This document shows positions 24,151 to 37,148 of a stretch of 64,000 nucleotides of DNA, in pieces. The DNA is taken from assembly GCF_000004195.4 (NCBI RefSeq), contig NC_030685.2, forward strand, positions 51,701,516-51,765,515. Reading direction: 5' to 3'. The stretch comes from Xenopus tropicalis. Lineage: Eukaryota > Chordata > Amphibia > Anura > Pipidae. Within the stretch, counting starts at the first letter, position 1; every line of letters starts with the position of its first letter. Both the position numbers and the translations under genes were made by a program. The notes below the pieces were generated by a model. The model saw only the letters and a list, made by a program, of their open reading frames with translations. It did no database searches and was not told the DNA's origin.

Positions 24151-25086
24151 CAGTGCTGTCCAACTTCTACGGTGCCGAGGGCCGGAATTTCTCTAGCATA
24201 CATAGTGGAGGGCCGCTAATGGAAGCCAGTTTTGACCACTTCCCTTTTTGAAACCACACCCACTTCAAACCACACCTATTTTATCACAATGGTGGTAGCA
24301 CAGCAAAATCCCAAATGCTTGGTCCTTACTGTGGGGATATCAACCATCATTCATATGTGAAAGAATTATGTCATATTAAGATATACCCTTAAATTCCATA
24401 TGCCTCCTCCTCCCCTGTGGATAGCAGAGCAACCCCCAGTACATAATTACACACCTTTGGGACCATTTAATGGCTATTTCCAACTGCTAACAAACTCCCA
24501 CAACAAACCCCTGCCAGGTTCACCTCCCACAAGCAGCATAGGGCAGGCAGAGTATGGCACACACAGGCAGCACTGCCTGTCCTATGCTGTCTGTGTGTGC
24601 CATACTCTGCCTGCCCTACCCTGCCTGTGTGTGCCATACTCTGCCTGTCCTACCCTGACTGTGTGTGCCATACTCTGCCTGGCCTACCCTGCCTGTGTGT
24701 GCCATACTCTGCCTGCCCTACCCTTCCTGTGTGTGCCATACCCTCCCTGCCCTATGCTGGCTGTATGTGCCATACTCTGCCTACAGTACCTATGTCTGAG
24801 GTGTGAAGAAGTGAACAATGGGAGTGATTACAGCCTGGGCCTGAGGTGTGAACACTGCAGGGGGTGAACAATGCAGGTATTAAAAGGTGTGAACAACACA
24901 GGGGATTACATGTTTAAACAATACAGAGGGATTACAGCCTGAATCTGAGGTGAGAACCATGCAGGGGGCCAGTTAATCTCAGTACTGATACCATTTAAAG
25001 CTTACTCAAAGGTAAGCCATCAAAGCAGCCAGACAGGTGGGGGGCCACACAGAGGGGGGTCGCGGGCCGCCAGTTGGACAGCACTG
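24151..25086. mobile_element. Non-autonomous hAT element, copy 2 (936 bp)
   Basis: Same family as 3,233-4,214 but in reverse orientation. Ends CAGTGCTGTCCAACT and its inverse. A perfect 8-bp target duplication, GCTTAGAG, lies at 24,143-24,150 and 25,087-25,094. The interior has the same 34-bp minisatellite (about 24,560-24,790), with fewer units than copy 1. This accounts for most of the length difference. It encodes no transposase. Confidence 0.9.
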
Positions 25087-25094
25087 GCTTAGAG

Positions 25095-28000
25095 TAAAGA
25101 TACAGTATTCAAGCCTACATCTTAACCACCAACCCCACAATTTGGAAACAACCGGTATAAGGGGAGTGGGTGTAACTGTGACAAAAGTTAGAAGTATGTA
25201 GGGAAGGGTAATGATAGAGATGTAACTGCCATTAAGTTCATTCCTATAACTAATGAGGCAATATTTGTTAGTAGAAGAATTTAAAGATGACTACGATATA
25301 ATGAAGTTGTTATTTAGGGCGAAGAATTGTAAATGGTAGCTGTAAGGAAGTTAGAGGTTGGTTTGTATATTTGGATGAAGGAATCATCCTCTCTCTATGG
25401 TAGGAAAATGTTTCATATGCAATAATGATTTCCCACTTTCTCAAGTCAATTCCAAATGCATGTAACTAAGAATGGGAAGCAGGTACAAGGAAAAAGGAAA
25501 GTTCAAAAGGTTGGTTTGAGTGTCTGGAGGTAAGGCTTGAAATGTAGGGCTTGGAGGTTAGAAATAGAAATATGTAAAAATGTAATATTAGGATGTGAGC
25601 CACTGTAGGGATTTATAGAAATGCAGCAAAGAGGGAACCATCAGCAATGTAGATGTTCTTTACATCTGCACAGTGTCGAACTGGCCCACCAGGGCTTGAG
25701 GGGTGATGTGTGCTTAAAAGAATATGACTACAAGGCAGTGACCCTGTGTAATGGAATTAAAATTATGTTGTTTACAATGATTGATAGGGTTGAAGCAATG
25801 GATATGGTGGTGGGATCTATAGCAATGCAAGGAAAATCTGTAAAAACAGTTACTACAAATTAAATTAAGAAACTTGAACAGGGTGTTACTGAGATGTTTT
25901 CATCTCTCTGATTGAACAAGCTTTGTATTGAAAAAAGGGGCAATCTGTATGGTGCGTAAACCCCTTACTGTTACAAGCTTATACTTTGTGGCTTGGCTGT
26001 CTCACTGATGCATGCCAAAGGGCAAGGAATTTAAGATTTGGTTATAACAGTGAAATCTACATATAAACATAGACAAAGACTGCAGGAAAGAGCCATTTAA
26101 ACATGCCACTGTTAAAGTAGAATATTGATTCTTGTTCAGAAAAGCCTGGTTGTTTATATGCATTTTGGTATTTTTTATTCCCCATAGTTTTGTACTGCTT
26201 TCCACTTCTGGTTAACGGCTTCGGGCATCTACCTTTTCTGCAAAGTAGTCATGTCAGTACAGCGATTCAGTTATTGATTGCAGTTGAACCCATGGTCTCC
26301 ATATAGTCTAGCAAATCCTGAAGGCCATAATGGTGTGCTGCAAAACAAATATTCAGTGCACAAGAAAAGAGAAAGCTGGAAAAATTCTACTTATATAATG
26401 TAATACAATGATGCAGTTAAGCAATTTGTCCTCAGCTTCATTAACACCACAATACAAAGCAATATATTACAGTGACAGAACATAATTTAATTCTGAATGC
26501 AAACCTGAGCATTACTAAGTAGTGTGTGTTCTTGAGGACTGAAGAGAAAATGGCCACACAGGTGCAATAAACTTTGGCCTAGTTCAGAGGGTCCCACTTT
26601 GAAGTTCAGTCTTGGCCTGGCCACCCATATTATATAATAAGGTTATAGACATAAGAATATACACATGTAATTCAATCATCATTCAAACCGTTCTAAACCG
26701 TCTAAATTAAATGCTAAATGAGGCTGGGTTCAGGTATATCTTGGACCGCAGATAGGCATTCACTACACATCTTAAAGGTCCAATGTAAAGTTTGAAATAT
26801 ACAGGGGTTTAGTTGCAGAAAGATAATGTAGCATAGTATTGCTTTTTTGTTAGTATTGGGGTTGTATTAAACATGCCATTGGGATGTAAAATCTAGGGTA
26901 CTTATCATATTGATCTCATTACACTGTCATTTTGCCAGGAGAAATACACCTTTTGCAACAAGTCTACTACACTCATCAAACAACATGCTGACATGCCGAA
27001 AATTTCTGTATAAGTGGTGCTTTAAGTAATACACTTTGATTAATGGAAGGTCGTGATATCTCTCATTAAATCAAATATAAATGCAAACTAATCTGCATTT
27101 CCCATGCATTTAAATCTAGAACTAATTTACTTTTCATTTTATATTCATTTGATAAAGATGTGAGTCAGCGTTTGGTATTGCTTCCCATCATGCAGACTTA
27201 AATATGCTGAAAAATAAAATGTATTGCAGATTACAAACTGATTACTGGTACTTTATAGGGAGAAGAGTTTTACAGTACATATTATTAAAAACTAATAAAT
27301 CTCAATGAAAGAGCTGTGTTTTATTGGGCATCCACATTTTACCATAAAGTGTTTATCAGAAGCTAAAGAATGTTGTAATTCATGTACAGAGAAGTCAAGC
27401 AGGTCAATATTCAAAATTAGTGAGGCGTGATTTCCAAGTATTTTTTCCACACATTTATTCATAGAGGTAAAAGGAGATCTTGGCAAAAGTAAGTTCTTGC
27501 TAAGAACACTGGAGCTAAGTATGAGTCTGGGAAGAAAGAAATTTGCAAGACATAAAGGGGGGAATTCACAAAAGTGGAGATAGCCCTTTTTTTGGAGTAA
27601 AGTGGTGGTAAATGTGGTGCAAAACATTTTTTCTATATTCACAAACAGAAATCCACCTAAATTCTGATTCAACCCCCTTTTTCCAGTTTTTGGCAAAAGA
27701 AAGACAGTTTACCTACTTTTTGTGAATTTGTCTTTTAAGCATAATTTAAACAACATTTTAAACAACATTTTTCCTGACATTTTCAAAGTGGAGGAAAGCT
27801 CAGATCAGTTCTAAGCTCTTCTGTTTTGCTTTGTTTCGCCCAGTCTTCATTTCACACCACTAGTAGGAGCACCATTTGTGGTACATTAGCATATTAATGG
27901 GGATTACAGCCTATCGTCAGGGTACAAGTTTTTGTCTAACCCTAGAACAATAGGTGCCAAAAGCCACATTACCTTCACATCATGTAAAACACTGATTAAA

Positions 28001-29060
28001 AAGGGCAATTTATAAAATCTTACAAAAAGTGGTTACCTCACATTTGCATTATTATGTTAGTTTTATCTTAATGAATGAGGCAATAATAATGAGTGAATAA
28101 ATTGTAGAAATATTTAAAGGAAAAGTAAAGCTTGCTCTGACTTCTCTGTGCCCCATAGCATGTGAAAAACTACAGAGTTGCTTTTGTCTCCAGCAGCCAT
28201 CTTGGTGATCAGCAAGCAGCACATGCACACTGGCACCCAATCTGGGATATTGGGGCACTGTGAATTCAAGGTTGGTTCAAATTGGAGGGCCCTGTCATCT
28301 ATTTGAATAAGCCACCCTCAGTCCTGTTGGGCCCCTTTTCACCAGGCTCATTAGTGAGTGGGTCAGATTGCTGTTGACCGGTAATCAGTGGAGGGTAGAG
28401 ATGAAGTACAGTGGCAGGGGATGGGCCCTTGATTCACTTCTTCCCATGAGCCCCCCAATACACCACTCTGACACTGTGTGCATGTTCTAGTTGAGCATGG
28501 CATGTGAAGACCCCATACAAGATCCTATTTAATAAAACATAAAACATTTTTGTGACATATATCCCTATATTATGTAAAATAGCATTTGTTTAGACCCTTA
28601 AATCTTGTTACAGAAATGGAACTACACACAAATTTATAAAGAAAATTAGAAAGCCCAACTTATCATAAAAAAATAATGAATAGTTTTCCTAGGCAAAAAT
28701 TCCCCTTCAGGAAAATGCCCCTAAATTGAAATGCAAAATTATAATGACAAGGCTCATGTAGATGTGGGGCTTGGTTTGATGGCACACCAACAGATTTAAT
28801 AGCTTGAGACAAATTCATTAAAAAAATGTTGTTAAAATGTAAAACTGTCTGTTTAAAAGACACATTCCTGAAACTGGAGATAGAGGTTTGTGAATACAGT
28901 ATAAAATTCAACAAATATATCTCCACTTTTAATGAAAAGCAAAGAACTTACCCTAAAGAACATGGCAATAAGAAAAGTATAAACTGAACACAGGAACAAA
29001 ACATGGAATGGTTGGAGGACATTTGAAAGATGTAAGGGTAATAGCACACAGAATGTGTTG
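25095..29060. other. Unassigned; one probable short inverted-repeat element
   Basis: No gene found. Around 27,560-27,735, 'ggggaattcacaaaagtgg' and 'ctactttttgtgaatttgtc' look like imperfect inverted ends of a MITE. At 25,669 'cagtgtcgaactggcccacc' looks like a lone hAT-type end. The minus-strand frame 27,292-27,696 overlaps that MITE and is not recognisable. 28,270-28,480 looks like decayed repeat. Confidence 0.4.
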
Positions 29061-29282
29061 ACCAGTGATGAGTAAATCTGTTGAGTTTCGCTAAAAATAC
29101 ACAAAACTGGTGAAAAATTTGTAAAATGCGGCTACCGCTTAACCAACGCAACCATCCTTTTTTTTGCTGCAACCGTGGCTTTTTTACACAACTTTTTCCT
29201 CACCTGCCAGATTTTTGTTGCAACAAATTTTTGCAGCAGTTTTCCAGCGCCATGCCTGGTGAAAATATTAGCTCATCACTAA
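29061..29282. mobile_element. hAT-like MITE of the 'AGTGATGAGC' family
   Basis: Ends CAGTGATGAGTAAATC and GCTCATCACTA are inverted. The flanks GTGTTGAC and ATTTTGAC agree at six of eight bases, consistent with an aged 8-bp hAT duplication. No coding capacity. Confidence 0.6.
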
Positions 29283-30872
29283 TTTTGACCTCTGCTACTT
29301 TCGACTGGAGAAGACTCTTGTCTGGCTGTTACCGCTCATTATATTATTAAATGTAAAGTCTGCAGGGTTGGATTAGGCCAGCGGGACACAGAGAAAAAAC
29401 CTGATGGGCTCCTGCTGACCCAGCCTGCTCCACTGCCTGCCCTGCCTCGTCAAAGATTACTGGTAAGGAGCCAAAAGATCAGAAGCAGGACGCATTCATG
29501 GGTGTGTGCACATTAGATCCCACTGCTATAGACCAGAGGGCAGTGACTTTCAATATGCCTGTGTGCCATTACCCTCTCATTACCTTCTGTAGTGCCTGGC
29601 TAACATTAGTAGCTTGGGCAGTTGGGCACTTGGGCAGTAACCCATTGTGAAAAACCAGTGCTAAGCTTTGTTTAGACACCTGCAGGTAGAACAATGAAAG
29701 CAAAAATATGAATTGGTTGCCATGGGTTAATGCTTAGGTGCAAAATTGCTTAGTGTTGCTAAATGAGCCTGAGTGTATTCTTTTGTGTTTTATTTGGGAG
29801 ATCCTCCATTTAGCACATTAGGAACAGAAACAGAATAATACATTAATACATCAGACATCTTATTTTTGAATAGATATTGATATAATTACTGCTATTGTTG
29901 CTAGAGTGGCATTCATTTTGCCTCAGCACTCAATATATTAGCGTTTACATAGCAGCTGCATTAGAGCACTAATGTTACTATGAAAGGCATACATTCATTT
30001 TTTAACTAGTTTCGTTTAAATGAAAATGTGGCTAAGTGCACTTTTAATACTAGAATCTTTTTAGCCTCCTTATTTAATAGGGCTGCCTAATTGTATGCAT
30101 AATAGCATCCAATTATACTTATACCTTAAATGGTTTCTCTAGGGGAGCAGAGACAAAGTCAGTTAAGCTAACTATGTAAGTTATACACAGTCATTTGCAC
30201 CCTCATTTGAGGTGCAGTACTATCCAAGATGGCAATATGACAGCCAGGCATCATATTTTAAGAATGTGGGAAGGTTGTAGAAACAATAAGGGGGGATTTT
30301 TTAAAATTCAGATTTATTTACTCAACAAATACCAAAAACATATTACAATCATAAAGTAGGGGTACGACAAGGATGTGAACACATTATTTATATAAGAAAA
30401 GATATATTCTGCATTAAAACACTCACTTTGTCATTCCATTCCAAGTTTGTCGCTAATTAATATCTAAAAGGCAGATTTATTAAAGTGTGAATTTAGAGCT
30501 CACCACAGAAAAAATCACTGATATTTTATTCATCCCAATTCGATTTTTACTTTTAAAAGCATGTTTATCAGATAGTAACCTCTAACTTACACCCGCCCCT
30601 ATGTATACACATTAAAATATACTTTCTGCAGGGGACTTGCTCAAGTACAAGTGGAAAGATTCCAACCCTATTTCTTTCTAATGGAGGTTGTCTCTCCAAA
30701 ACAACATAGATTCTATAGAAAATAATTTTTCAATGCGCTTAAAACCTCCTGAATTGATAGTGTCTAAAACTTTAGAGTGTTTTTTCTTCTTTTTAACAGG
30801 TTTTGATATAAAGGACTAAGATTTAATTCCATGAGAAAACATTATTTTATGGTTTATCATGTGAAAACTTTT
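29283..30872. other. Unassigned sequence
   Basis: No gene. 29,360-29,600 looks like decayed repeat. 29,880-30,130 is complex, low in repeats and rich in ATTA words, and could be a noncoding conserved block. Nothing else recognised. Confidence 0.35.
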
Positions 30873-31048
30873 GGGCGACATTCAATTCAAAGAGAAAAAA
30901 ACTTTTTTCCTAATTTTGTTCCAGCTTTAGACTTTAATAGAGTTTTCATTTGATAAACATTGAGATACATTTTTCTCATTGAAATGCATCTGGCTCTATG
31001 AGGAAATGTGGAATTGATGATCTTTTTTCATGAAATTAAATCTGGCCC
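30873..31048. mobile_element. Short MITE with 'GGGC.A.ATTCAATTC' ends
   Basis: Left end GGGCGACATTCAATTC and right end, read in reverse complement, GGGCCAGATTTAATTTC form imperfect inverted repeats. The subterminal poly-A/poly-T 'gagaaaaaaactttttt' recurs at the other end. No coding capacity and no clear target duplication. Confidence 0.55.
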
Positions 31049-32948
31049 AATATGTGATACTGCCTTTCTTGCCTTCTCTTTAGACAGCAAATCCTCTTCT
31101 CCAGATCAACAGGGAGGCCCATTTATCAACATTCGTATTTTAGTAGTTTTAGAGGTTTTGAAACCACAACTAAACGGATTTCCACAAATTTTTCAAAAGA
31201 TTATAATTGAAAAAGCACGAATATAAAAAGGCACGAACTTTTTTGTATTGTCGCACAAATGAAAGCATCAAAAAAACCTAAAAACCTTGGAAACAAAGAT
31301 TTAAAAGGGACACCTGCAACTGACGTTTACATAATTTTGAAAGGTTTTATTTGGTGTATTTTAGCATTCAGATTTAGCATGGTTTTGTCCCATAATAAAT
31401 TGTGAAAAAAACTTGTTTGGGCACAAAAAATATGAATTGTGAAAAAAAAAAATGAGGGTTAATTGAACCCTCATAGTGTTAAGGTTCTTCACTTAACACT
31501 TCACTTAACTTCTGTACTCAAACTCTCAGGCTGTTGTTCTCACACTGAACTTAAATCTAGCATTTAATCTGTGCTAATGTATATCTTTATTTTTTAGTTA
31601 TTGAGATGTTGTTCCATTAAATAACTGGTAAGTCTGCATTAAAGACTATGATTTCAAGCCTCACAGTTACAATCAGGCATGACTTGGGAACAATTCTCTT
31701 TGGCTTTTCAAGGTTATTACTGGAAAACCCCTGGAAAATGGTGAACCCCAAGTATAGTTATTCGTGGGCATCAAGAAGATCATTTTGTAGCTTAGACTTA
31801 TTCAACTATCGAAGAACAAATGAGTAAAGATATTGTCAGACTATAGCAAGCTGTGAAAAAGATTAACACTACAGCATGCTGGATAATTAATGGCATGTCT
31901 TAACTTGTCATCTCTCATTTTAATGCCCTATTAGGACTAATGATACAGCGCTATCTCCCCCCCCTCCAATCCTGTGGCAATTCTTCTGGGAGGGCACCTG
32001 AAACTGACCTTTAGTGTGCATTGAACAGGAGACGTCAAGGAAGCAATTGGGAGAGGTAAATCACAGGTCTCTGATTTAATTGCATTGCTGAGCAGAGGAT
32101 GTCAGTCACTTGAAGAGTAGTGGCCACATCAAATTGTGGATTTGTGTTTCGCTAATTGGATACAGGGAGGAAGAGTAGAGTTTTAAGTATCCAGTCACGG
32201 AAACAATAACTTCATGAATCTGCTTGACAGATTGTAGTGACATCCTGTAGACTAACAATTATTCAGTTTAGAGTCCTGGTCAGAATTAATAAATATTTCA
32301 GAAAAATTTGATAGTACTTGACAGCAAATCTTGGTCAGCAAAGGGGCTGATTCATATCATTCATTTTTCTTTTTAACCCCTATCTGCATCATCATTAGTT
32401 ACAATGTCAGCTGTTGATGGCATATATTGAGTGCATTTCCTTTTGTTAGATTTTCCTGAAGGAAGAGGTGTGTGATCCATAGTGTAACATGAAATAATAT
32501 AGGCCAATATAGGGGCAGAGTAACTGGCCAAAAGAGGATTAATAACATAGCAGAAGTACATCCAGTACTTATTTGTGTGCATACACAGATGTTCAAAACT
32601 AGTTTCATTTAATTGTTTTACTCTTATTTCAGCATTAAAATAACTGTTTTACAGTTTATACTGTGCAGAACACAAATGTGTGTATATACTGTATCTGTAA
32701 ATAGCAGAATTCTTTCAAAGAGGACAGATTGTTTTGTCTGAAACAATTTTTCTGTATCCAGAGGAAGTACTGTATATCCATATGAAGGATGTTAGGGGTA
32801 TGTAAATAAAGCAACCAATCAGCAGGTAGCATTTAACGGTCACATATGTAAAAGCAAACATTTTTATTTCATTACATCTTATTTTTTTTATCTAGCATGT
32901 CATTCCTAAACTCACAGCCATGTTGAGGAACATAAATAGGAAGTTATT
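31049..32948. other. Unassigned; weak repeat at about 31,105-31,450
   Basis: The start 'ggcccatttatcaacattcg' resembles the element near 16,800, but I cannot define its end. 31,940-32,210 is complex and unrepetitive. No gene is supportable. Confidence 0.4.
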
Positions 32949-34199
32949 AGGGTGCATTCACTTACCTAGATGTAGTGTGCAAAGTGCAATTTCAAGTGCA
33001 CTCATAAGGTTTTCTTGCCACAATGCACTTTTACACATAATACTGGCAACATTTTGGACTGTATAAGGCCCTTTGTCAGCCTCAAGCTGTAATGCCCTGA
33101 AGTGTGCAATAAAGGCATTTTAAGAGTACAAGAAGCACGTTGCTGTTCAAAATCTATTTTCTATCACGTTCCAGTGGCACGTGACCAGTGGGAAATGTGG
33201 ACTGCAGTGAAGATATTCAGTGGGTTGTGCCTGCCTGACTGCCTTTTTCTATCATTGCAAACAGAATCAGGTGATTCTTTTGACACAATTTGTGCCTACT
33301 GTAAGGTTTGATATAATATCATATAATCATATATTCATGTAATTATATATTCATATATGCATGTATTTTGATACTTTGATACACTTTGATACTTAGCATA
33401 TCATACTCCATTTTAGAGATGTATCTCCATTTTGTAACAGCAACCAGCAAGGTTTGAACATCCCATAATAAGCTGTTTTTCCCAAATAGTACCCTTGCAC
33501 AACTTGCACCTGACAAAACATAAGCCTTGAGAAACAACTTAATCTTATCTGTGCACTAACGCCTTTCTACTCCTTGTATCCTCCTTTAAATTCCTGTCCC
33601 GCATTAGCCATCCTTGAAGGCCATCCTTGTAGATAATGAGATTCTACTCCATCTTTATTTTATAATGATTCCTTTGTCTCTGTACGTACACAAGAGGTAT
33701 AAATTCTATGGTCACGTAAGAATAAACTGGACAAGTTTGAACTTCCCTTGGAGCTGTGTCTTTCTTGTCCCCGTATACGCCTTTGTCCTAGTAGGAGGGC
33801 TCCCACGGATTACTAAATCTAAGATCGGCGGTCAGGGACCTTACACCTACCCCTGTTGTGTCCGATTCATGCTTTCATGGATTTGAGGAAAACATGCTTT
33901 AATGCAAAACAGGCACTGTTGCCTTTCTTTTTTATATGTGGTGTCTTTTTATGTGTTCAATGGCATCATTTCTGGTGTTTGGTATGCAAATGACATCTGT
34001 TTATTTAGGTGCAAGTGTGGAGCTCCTGCCTGGTCAGAAGGTAGCGGTAGCTCCAGGCTCCAGAGCTCAAACAGAATACAGGAAAGTGGAAATAGCGCAT
34101 TTTGATGCAAGTATATTTAATGAAAGTGGCTTTAAGCACGACTCACTGTGGTGAAAAGTGCAAATTGCTGACTGCAGTTGTGGACGTAAATGAACCCTC
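32949..34199. repeat. Dispersed inverted-repeat element carrying a nested solo LTR
   Basis: The left end 'agggtgcattcacttac' and right end 'gtaaatgaaccctc' are imperfect inverses, each followed inward by 'gtgcaaagtgcaattt'-like sequence. The part 33,975-34,140 is clearly homologous to 36,600-37,060 in the blocks GTTTGGTATGCAAATGACAT and TTTAATGAAAGTGG, so this is a multi-copy family. An LTR inserted later at 33,300. Superfamily unknown. Confidence 0.5.
33300..33845 (+). mobile_element. Solo LTR (546 bp) with 5-bp target duplication
   Basis: Begins TGTAAGG and ends CCTTACA, a perfect 7-bp inverted pair with the canonical TG...CA. It is flanked by the 5-bp duplication CCTAC at 33,295-33,299 and 33,846-33,850. 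A TATA-like 'gaggtataaattc' lies near 33,690 and a poly(A) signal AATAAA at 33,721-33,726, giving U3-R-U5 order on the plus strand. No internal retroviral or Gypsy coding region follows, so it is a solo LTR left by recombination. Whether the parent was a retrovirus or a Gypsy element cannot be told from the LTR alone. Confidence 0.85.
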
Positions 34200-35084
34200 T
34201 TGTCTTTAATTCCCTGATCTTAATATAATGAAACTCTTGTAAAAATTCTTGGTAATCTTGGATGAACTATTCACTTCTTTATCACGACTCAAAGAACTTT
34301 AAGCTGCCCTGCTTGATGAACATTCCTCTTACAGCATGATCTATCAGTATGGAGTATATTCCATGCAGAACACGGCCTGTATTGTGAATCAGTGGTAGCC
34401 CAACTGCACATTAACACTAATTCACCCAGAAATTCATTGTGGTTTGTTCAGTGATTAAGTATAGATTAATTAGCTCCTGCTAGGAAACCGCAACATTGGT
34501 AAGGAACACTTCTGTGTTTGTGTCTGTCTTGTCAGGAACCTCTGTTCTGGCATTTGGAACCATGGTCAGAATTTCTCATGCAGTTGTTTCCAGAAATGAT
34601 TTGTGAATGGTATCATGTGTTATATTCATTCTGCTGCATGTTTGGATTCAGTTTGTAGTTAGAAGAAGGTTTGCCAAATGCTGATATTTGTAAAATTAAT
34701 AAAAAAAATTCTTCAAGTAATTTTCACATATTTAATGGCTTTAAATGCTTTGTGATTTAAGAAATGGCAGAGACTTAGCACAATTCAGCACTTCTTAGCT
34801 ATACTATGCAGCCCAAGAAGATTACATCACTGAGGTTAAATGACAGGATTTGCAGCTTACAGAAATTATAGGCAATTTGCAAAATGCCCCAATAATTCAA
34901 CAGGATAAGGATTTTAAGCATTGCATAAATTATTGGCAGATGTTTATTCTTAAAGGCTTAGTAAAAGGAAAGTTTACCTGTAAAAGGTTTGAGTATGTCA
35001 ATCTAGTATTTTTCAACAAGCTCTTTGTTTTCTTGAAGTGTAACTTCTGGAAACTTTATCATTGATAGTTGCACAGGTTTATGA
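34200..35084. other. Unassigned sequence
   Basis: No gene or element recognised; ordinary AT-rich sequence. Confidence 0.4.
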
Positions 35085-35335
35085 TGGCCATACACAGGCA
35101 GATTTAAGCTGCCTATTTGAGTCCTTAAGGGTAAAAACATATGGAGCTATTAGCTACAAAAATAGACAATGCTGATTATTTACTGGTATTTTTCCCTATG
35201 TGTGTTTTAGCAGAGGCAGTTCTCAGTATTGTCTACAGCAGGGCATTTTCTGGTGTTTAGTATTCGTGACAAGTAGCTCTGTGTGTCTTCACCCTTAGAC
35301 CTATTCTGCAGCTTATCTGCCTGTGTATGGGGCCC
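35085..35335. mobile_element. MITE with 'CCATACACAGGCAGAT' ends
   Basis: Left 'tggccatacacaggcagat' and right 'atctgcctgtgtatggggcc' are inverted. They share the 'CCCCATACAC' terminal theme of the element at 20,175-20,488. No clear target duplication. Confidence 0.55.
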
Positions 35336-36599
35336 TGAATCATAAAGAGTGCAGGAACCAAATTTAAAACAGCCAGTCTTAATAAGCATTTGCTCACCCC
35401 TTCATAAAATTGGTCCAAACCAAAGTTTTTCATGGTCACTCACCAGTCTGATCCAATGGTCTGGATGCAGCGCCCCAGAGCCATAGCAAGGGAAGACCCA
35501 GCAGTCACAAGCAGAATTTCTAATGGGTGCGCACTCCAAACACAAATGGAGATGGTTAAGAAACAAAGCTTTATTTTACATCAATCCTGACGCGTTTCAT
35601 GTGTTCATGGTTAATCAACCCACAATGCTCTTTTTTTGTATAGTTCCTCCCCTTATTGACTTGTGCCAGGGCATTATTTAGTGTCCAATAAAAAGGAGAA
35701 CCAGTAAGGAGATCCATCATTAATAAATTACAGTCATTTGTTTTAATGGCCTTGTATGTGGAGAGATTCTGTTTTTCTGTTGGTTTGAATTATGGGTAGT
35801 ACAATGTTTGCAATGATCTATTCTCTCTACTAATCTACTTGTTTGCCACCAAAAATGATTCATGCAGCGTAGTTACCATGTAGAAGCCCGAAGTAGCGAG
35901 ACTGGGATAGGTGGAGTGGAGAGGGGCATGACGGGTCAAATAGGGACAGTAGGTGGGGGGTTGCATTTTAGGCTTTATGGGTCTTGTAGTTTAGAAGGGA
36001 AGATTAGGTGGAGGAAAGGTTTAGCCTTTAAAGAATTTTTAATCTTGGTTAACAGCAGGGGAACAGATATTATCCCTCCCATAAACAGGTAGTAGCAGTT
36101 GATTTGTTTATGGCATAGTGGGGCTAACATATTGGGTAGCCAAAAAGGGGACCTTTAATATTAAGGTGAGGTTGAAGATGGTTGGGACTGGGGCTAAGTT
36201 TAGTGGCATGGAGGCACACAAGGCAATGAAGTTAGATGGAGGAGGCTAACCTCAAGCTTGAGAATAAGCTGAGAATGTTCATTTATTGTAAGCTATTGTT
36301 AACTGTTATATGCAGCCTTCAGCGGCTATTGGTTTTTACACATATGTCAAGTTATTCAAAATTTATATGATGTAGGTCTGTTTTAACTGGATTATTTATC
36401 ATAGAGTTATTGTGGTGTATGTGTAATAAATCAATGTGTGGCCTTTACACCCAAGCTGCTGTGGTTGTATGTATTATTGTGGGATTTAAAGGGGATCGGC
36501 TTTTGAGTTATACTCAAGTCAAGTACAAGCTACTGTTTTGTTATTATAGAATAAAAGGGAATCATTTTTAAAATTTCTAATTGTCTTAAGTCAATTCCG
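35336..36599. other. Unassigned; possible retroelement termini
   Basis: 35,560-35,620 contains 'aagctttattttacatcaatcctgacgcgtttca', of a kind common in dispersed vertebrate repeats. 35,850-36,480 is G-rich with an AATAAA at about 36,424. I could not find matching ends or target duplications, so neither is called. Confidence 0.3.
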
Positions 36600-37125
36600 A
36601 TGTTTGGTGTGCAAATGACATCTGTGTCTGATTCTTTCTCTTGCTGTGCCTAATGACACAGGGCACTAAGGAAACCCTGGAGCTACTGCCTGTTCATGAG
36701 ATGGCAGTAGCACTGGTAAGCATGCACTGTTGCTCCTCCCCACCACTCCCCTACTGCCTGTCGTTTGCGCATACTGTACCAACTCCTTGGTCGCGCTCCT
36801 TCTCAGGTGTTGGAGCACTGAGGAATGGCACACAGGAAAATTAAACAAATGGCACACAGGAAAGTTAAAAAAATCTGCTCGCCTATATCCCCAGTGCAAC
36901 AGATAAGAACAAATGTGGCTGAGCGGCATGTTGCCCCTAGAATCACACTGCCCTAGGCCCAGGCCTTTGTGACATAGCCACTAATCTGGGCCTGTAGGGA
37001 AGTGTAAAGAATGCATTTTGACTCAAGTAACTTTAATGAAAGTGGTTTCAGGAACAACTAGAATACATGTGTACTGTACTGTGTACTGTATGTCAGTCTG
37101 TGACTGTAAACGTAAATCAAAATGA
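36600..37125. repeat. Second copy of the 33,975-34,199 dispersed repeat, interrupted
   Basis: GTTTGGTGTGCAAATGACAT, then 'ggagctactgcctg', then TTTTGACTCAAGTAACTTTAATG match the repeat at 33,975-34,185 in order. About 240 bp of unrelated sequence is inserted between the second and third blocks (about 36,735-36,975). Confidence 0.55.
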
Positions 37126-37148
37126 CTATGCTGGAATTTAAAGGGTTA

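Noticed and set aside
27292..27696. 134-codon minus-strand open frame
   Set aside because: Overlaps a probable MITE at 27,560-27,735 and shows no known domain.
35560..36480. Possible LTR or Penelope terminus with 'gacgcgtttca' and an AATAAA
   Set aside because: No matching ends or target duplication could be found by eye.
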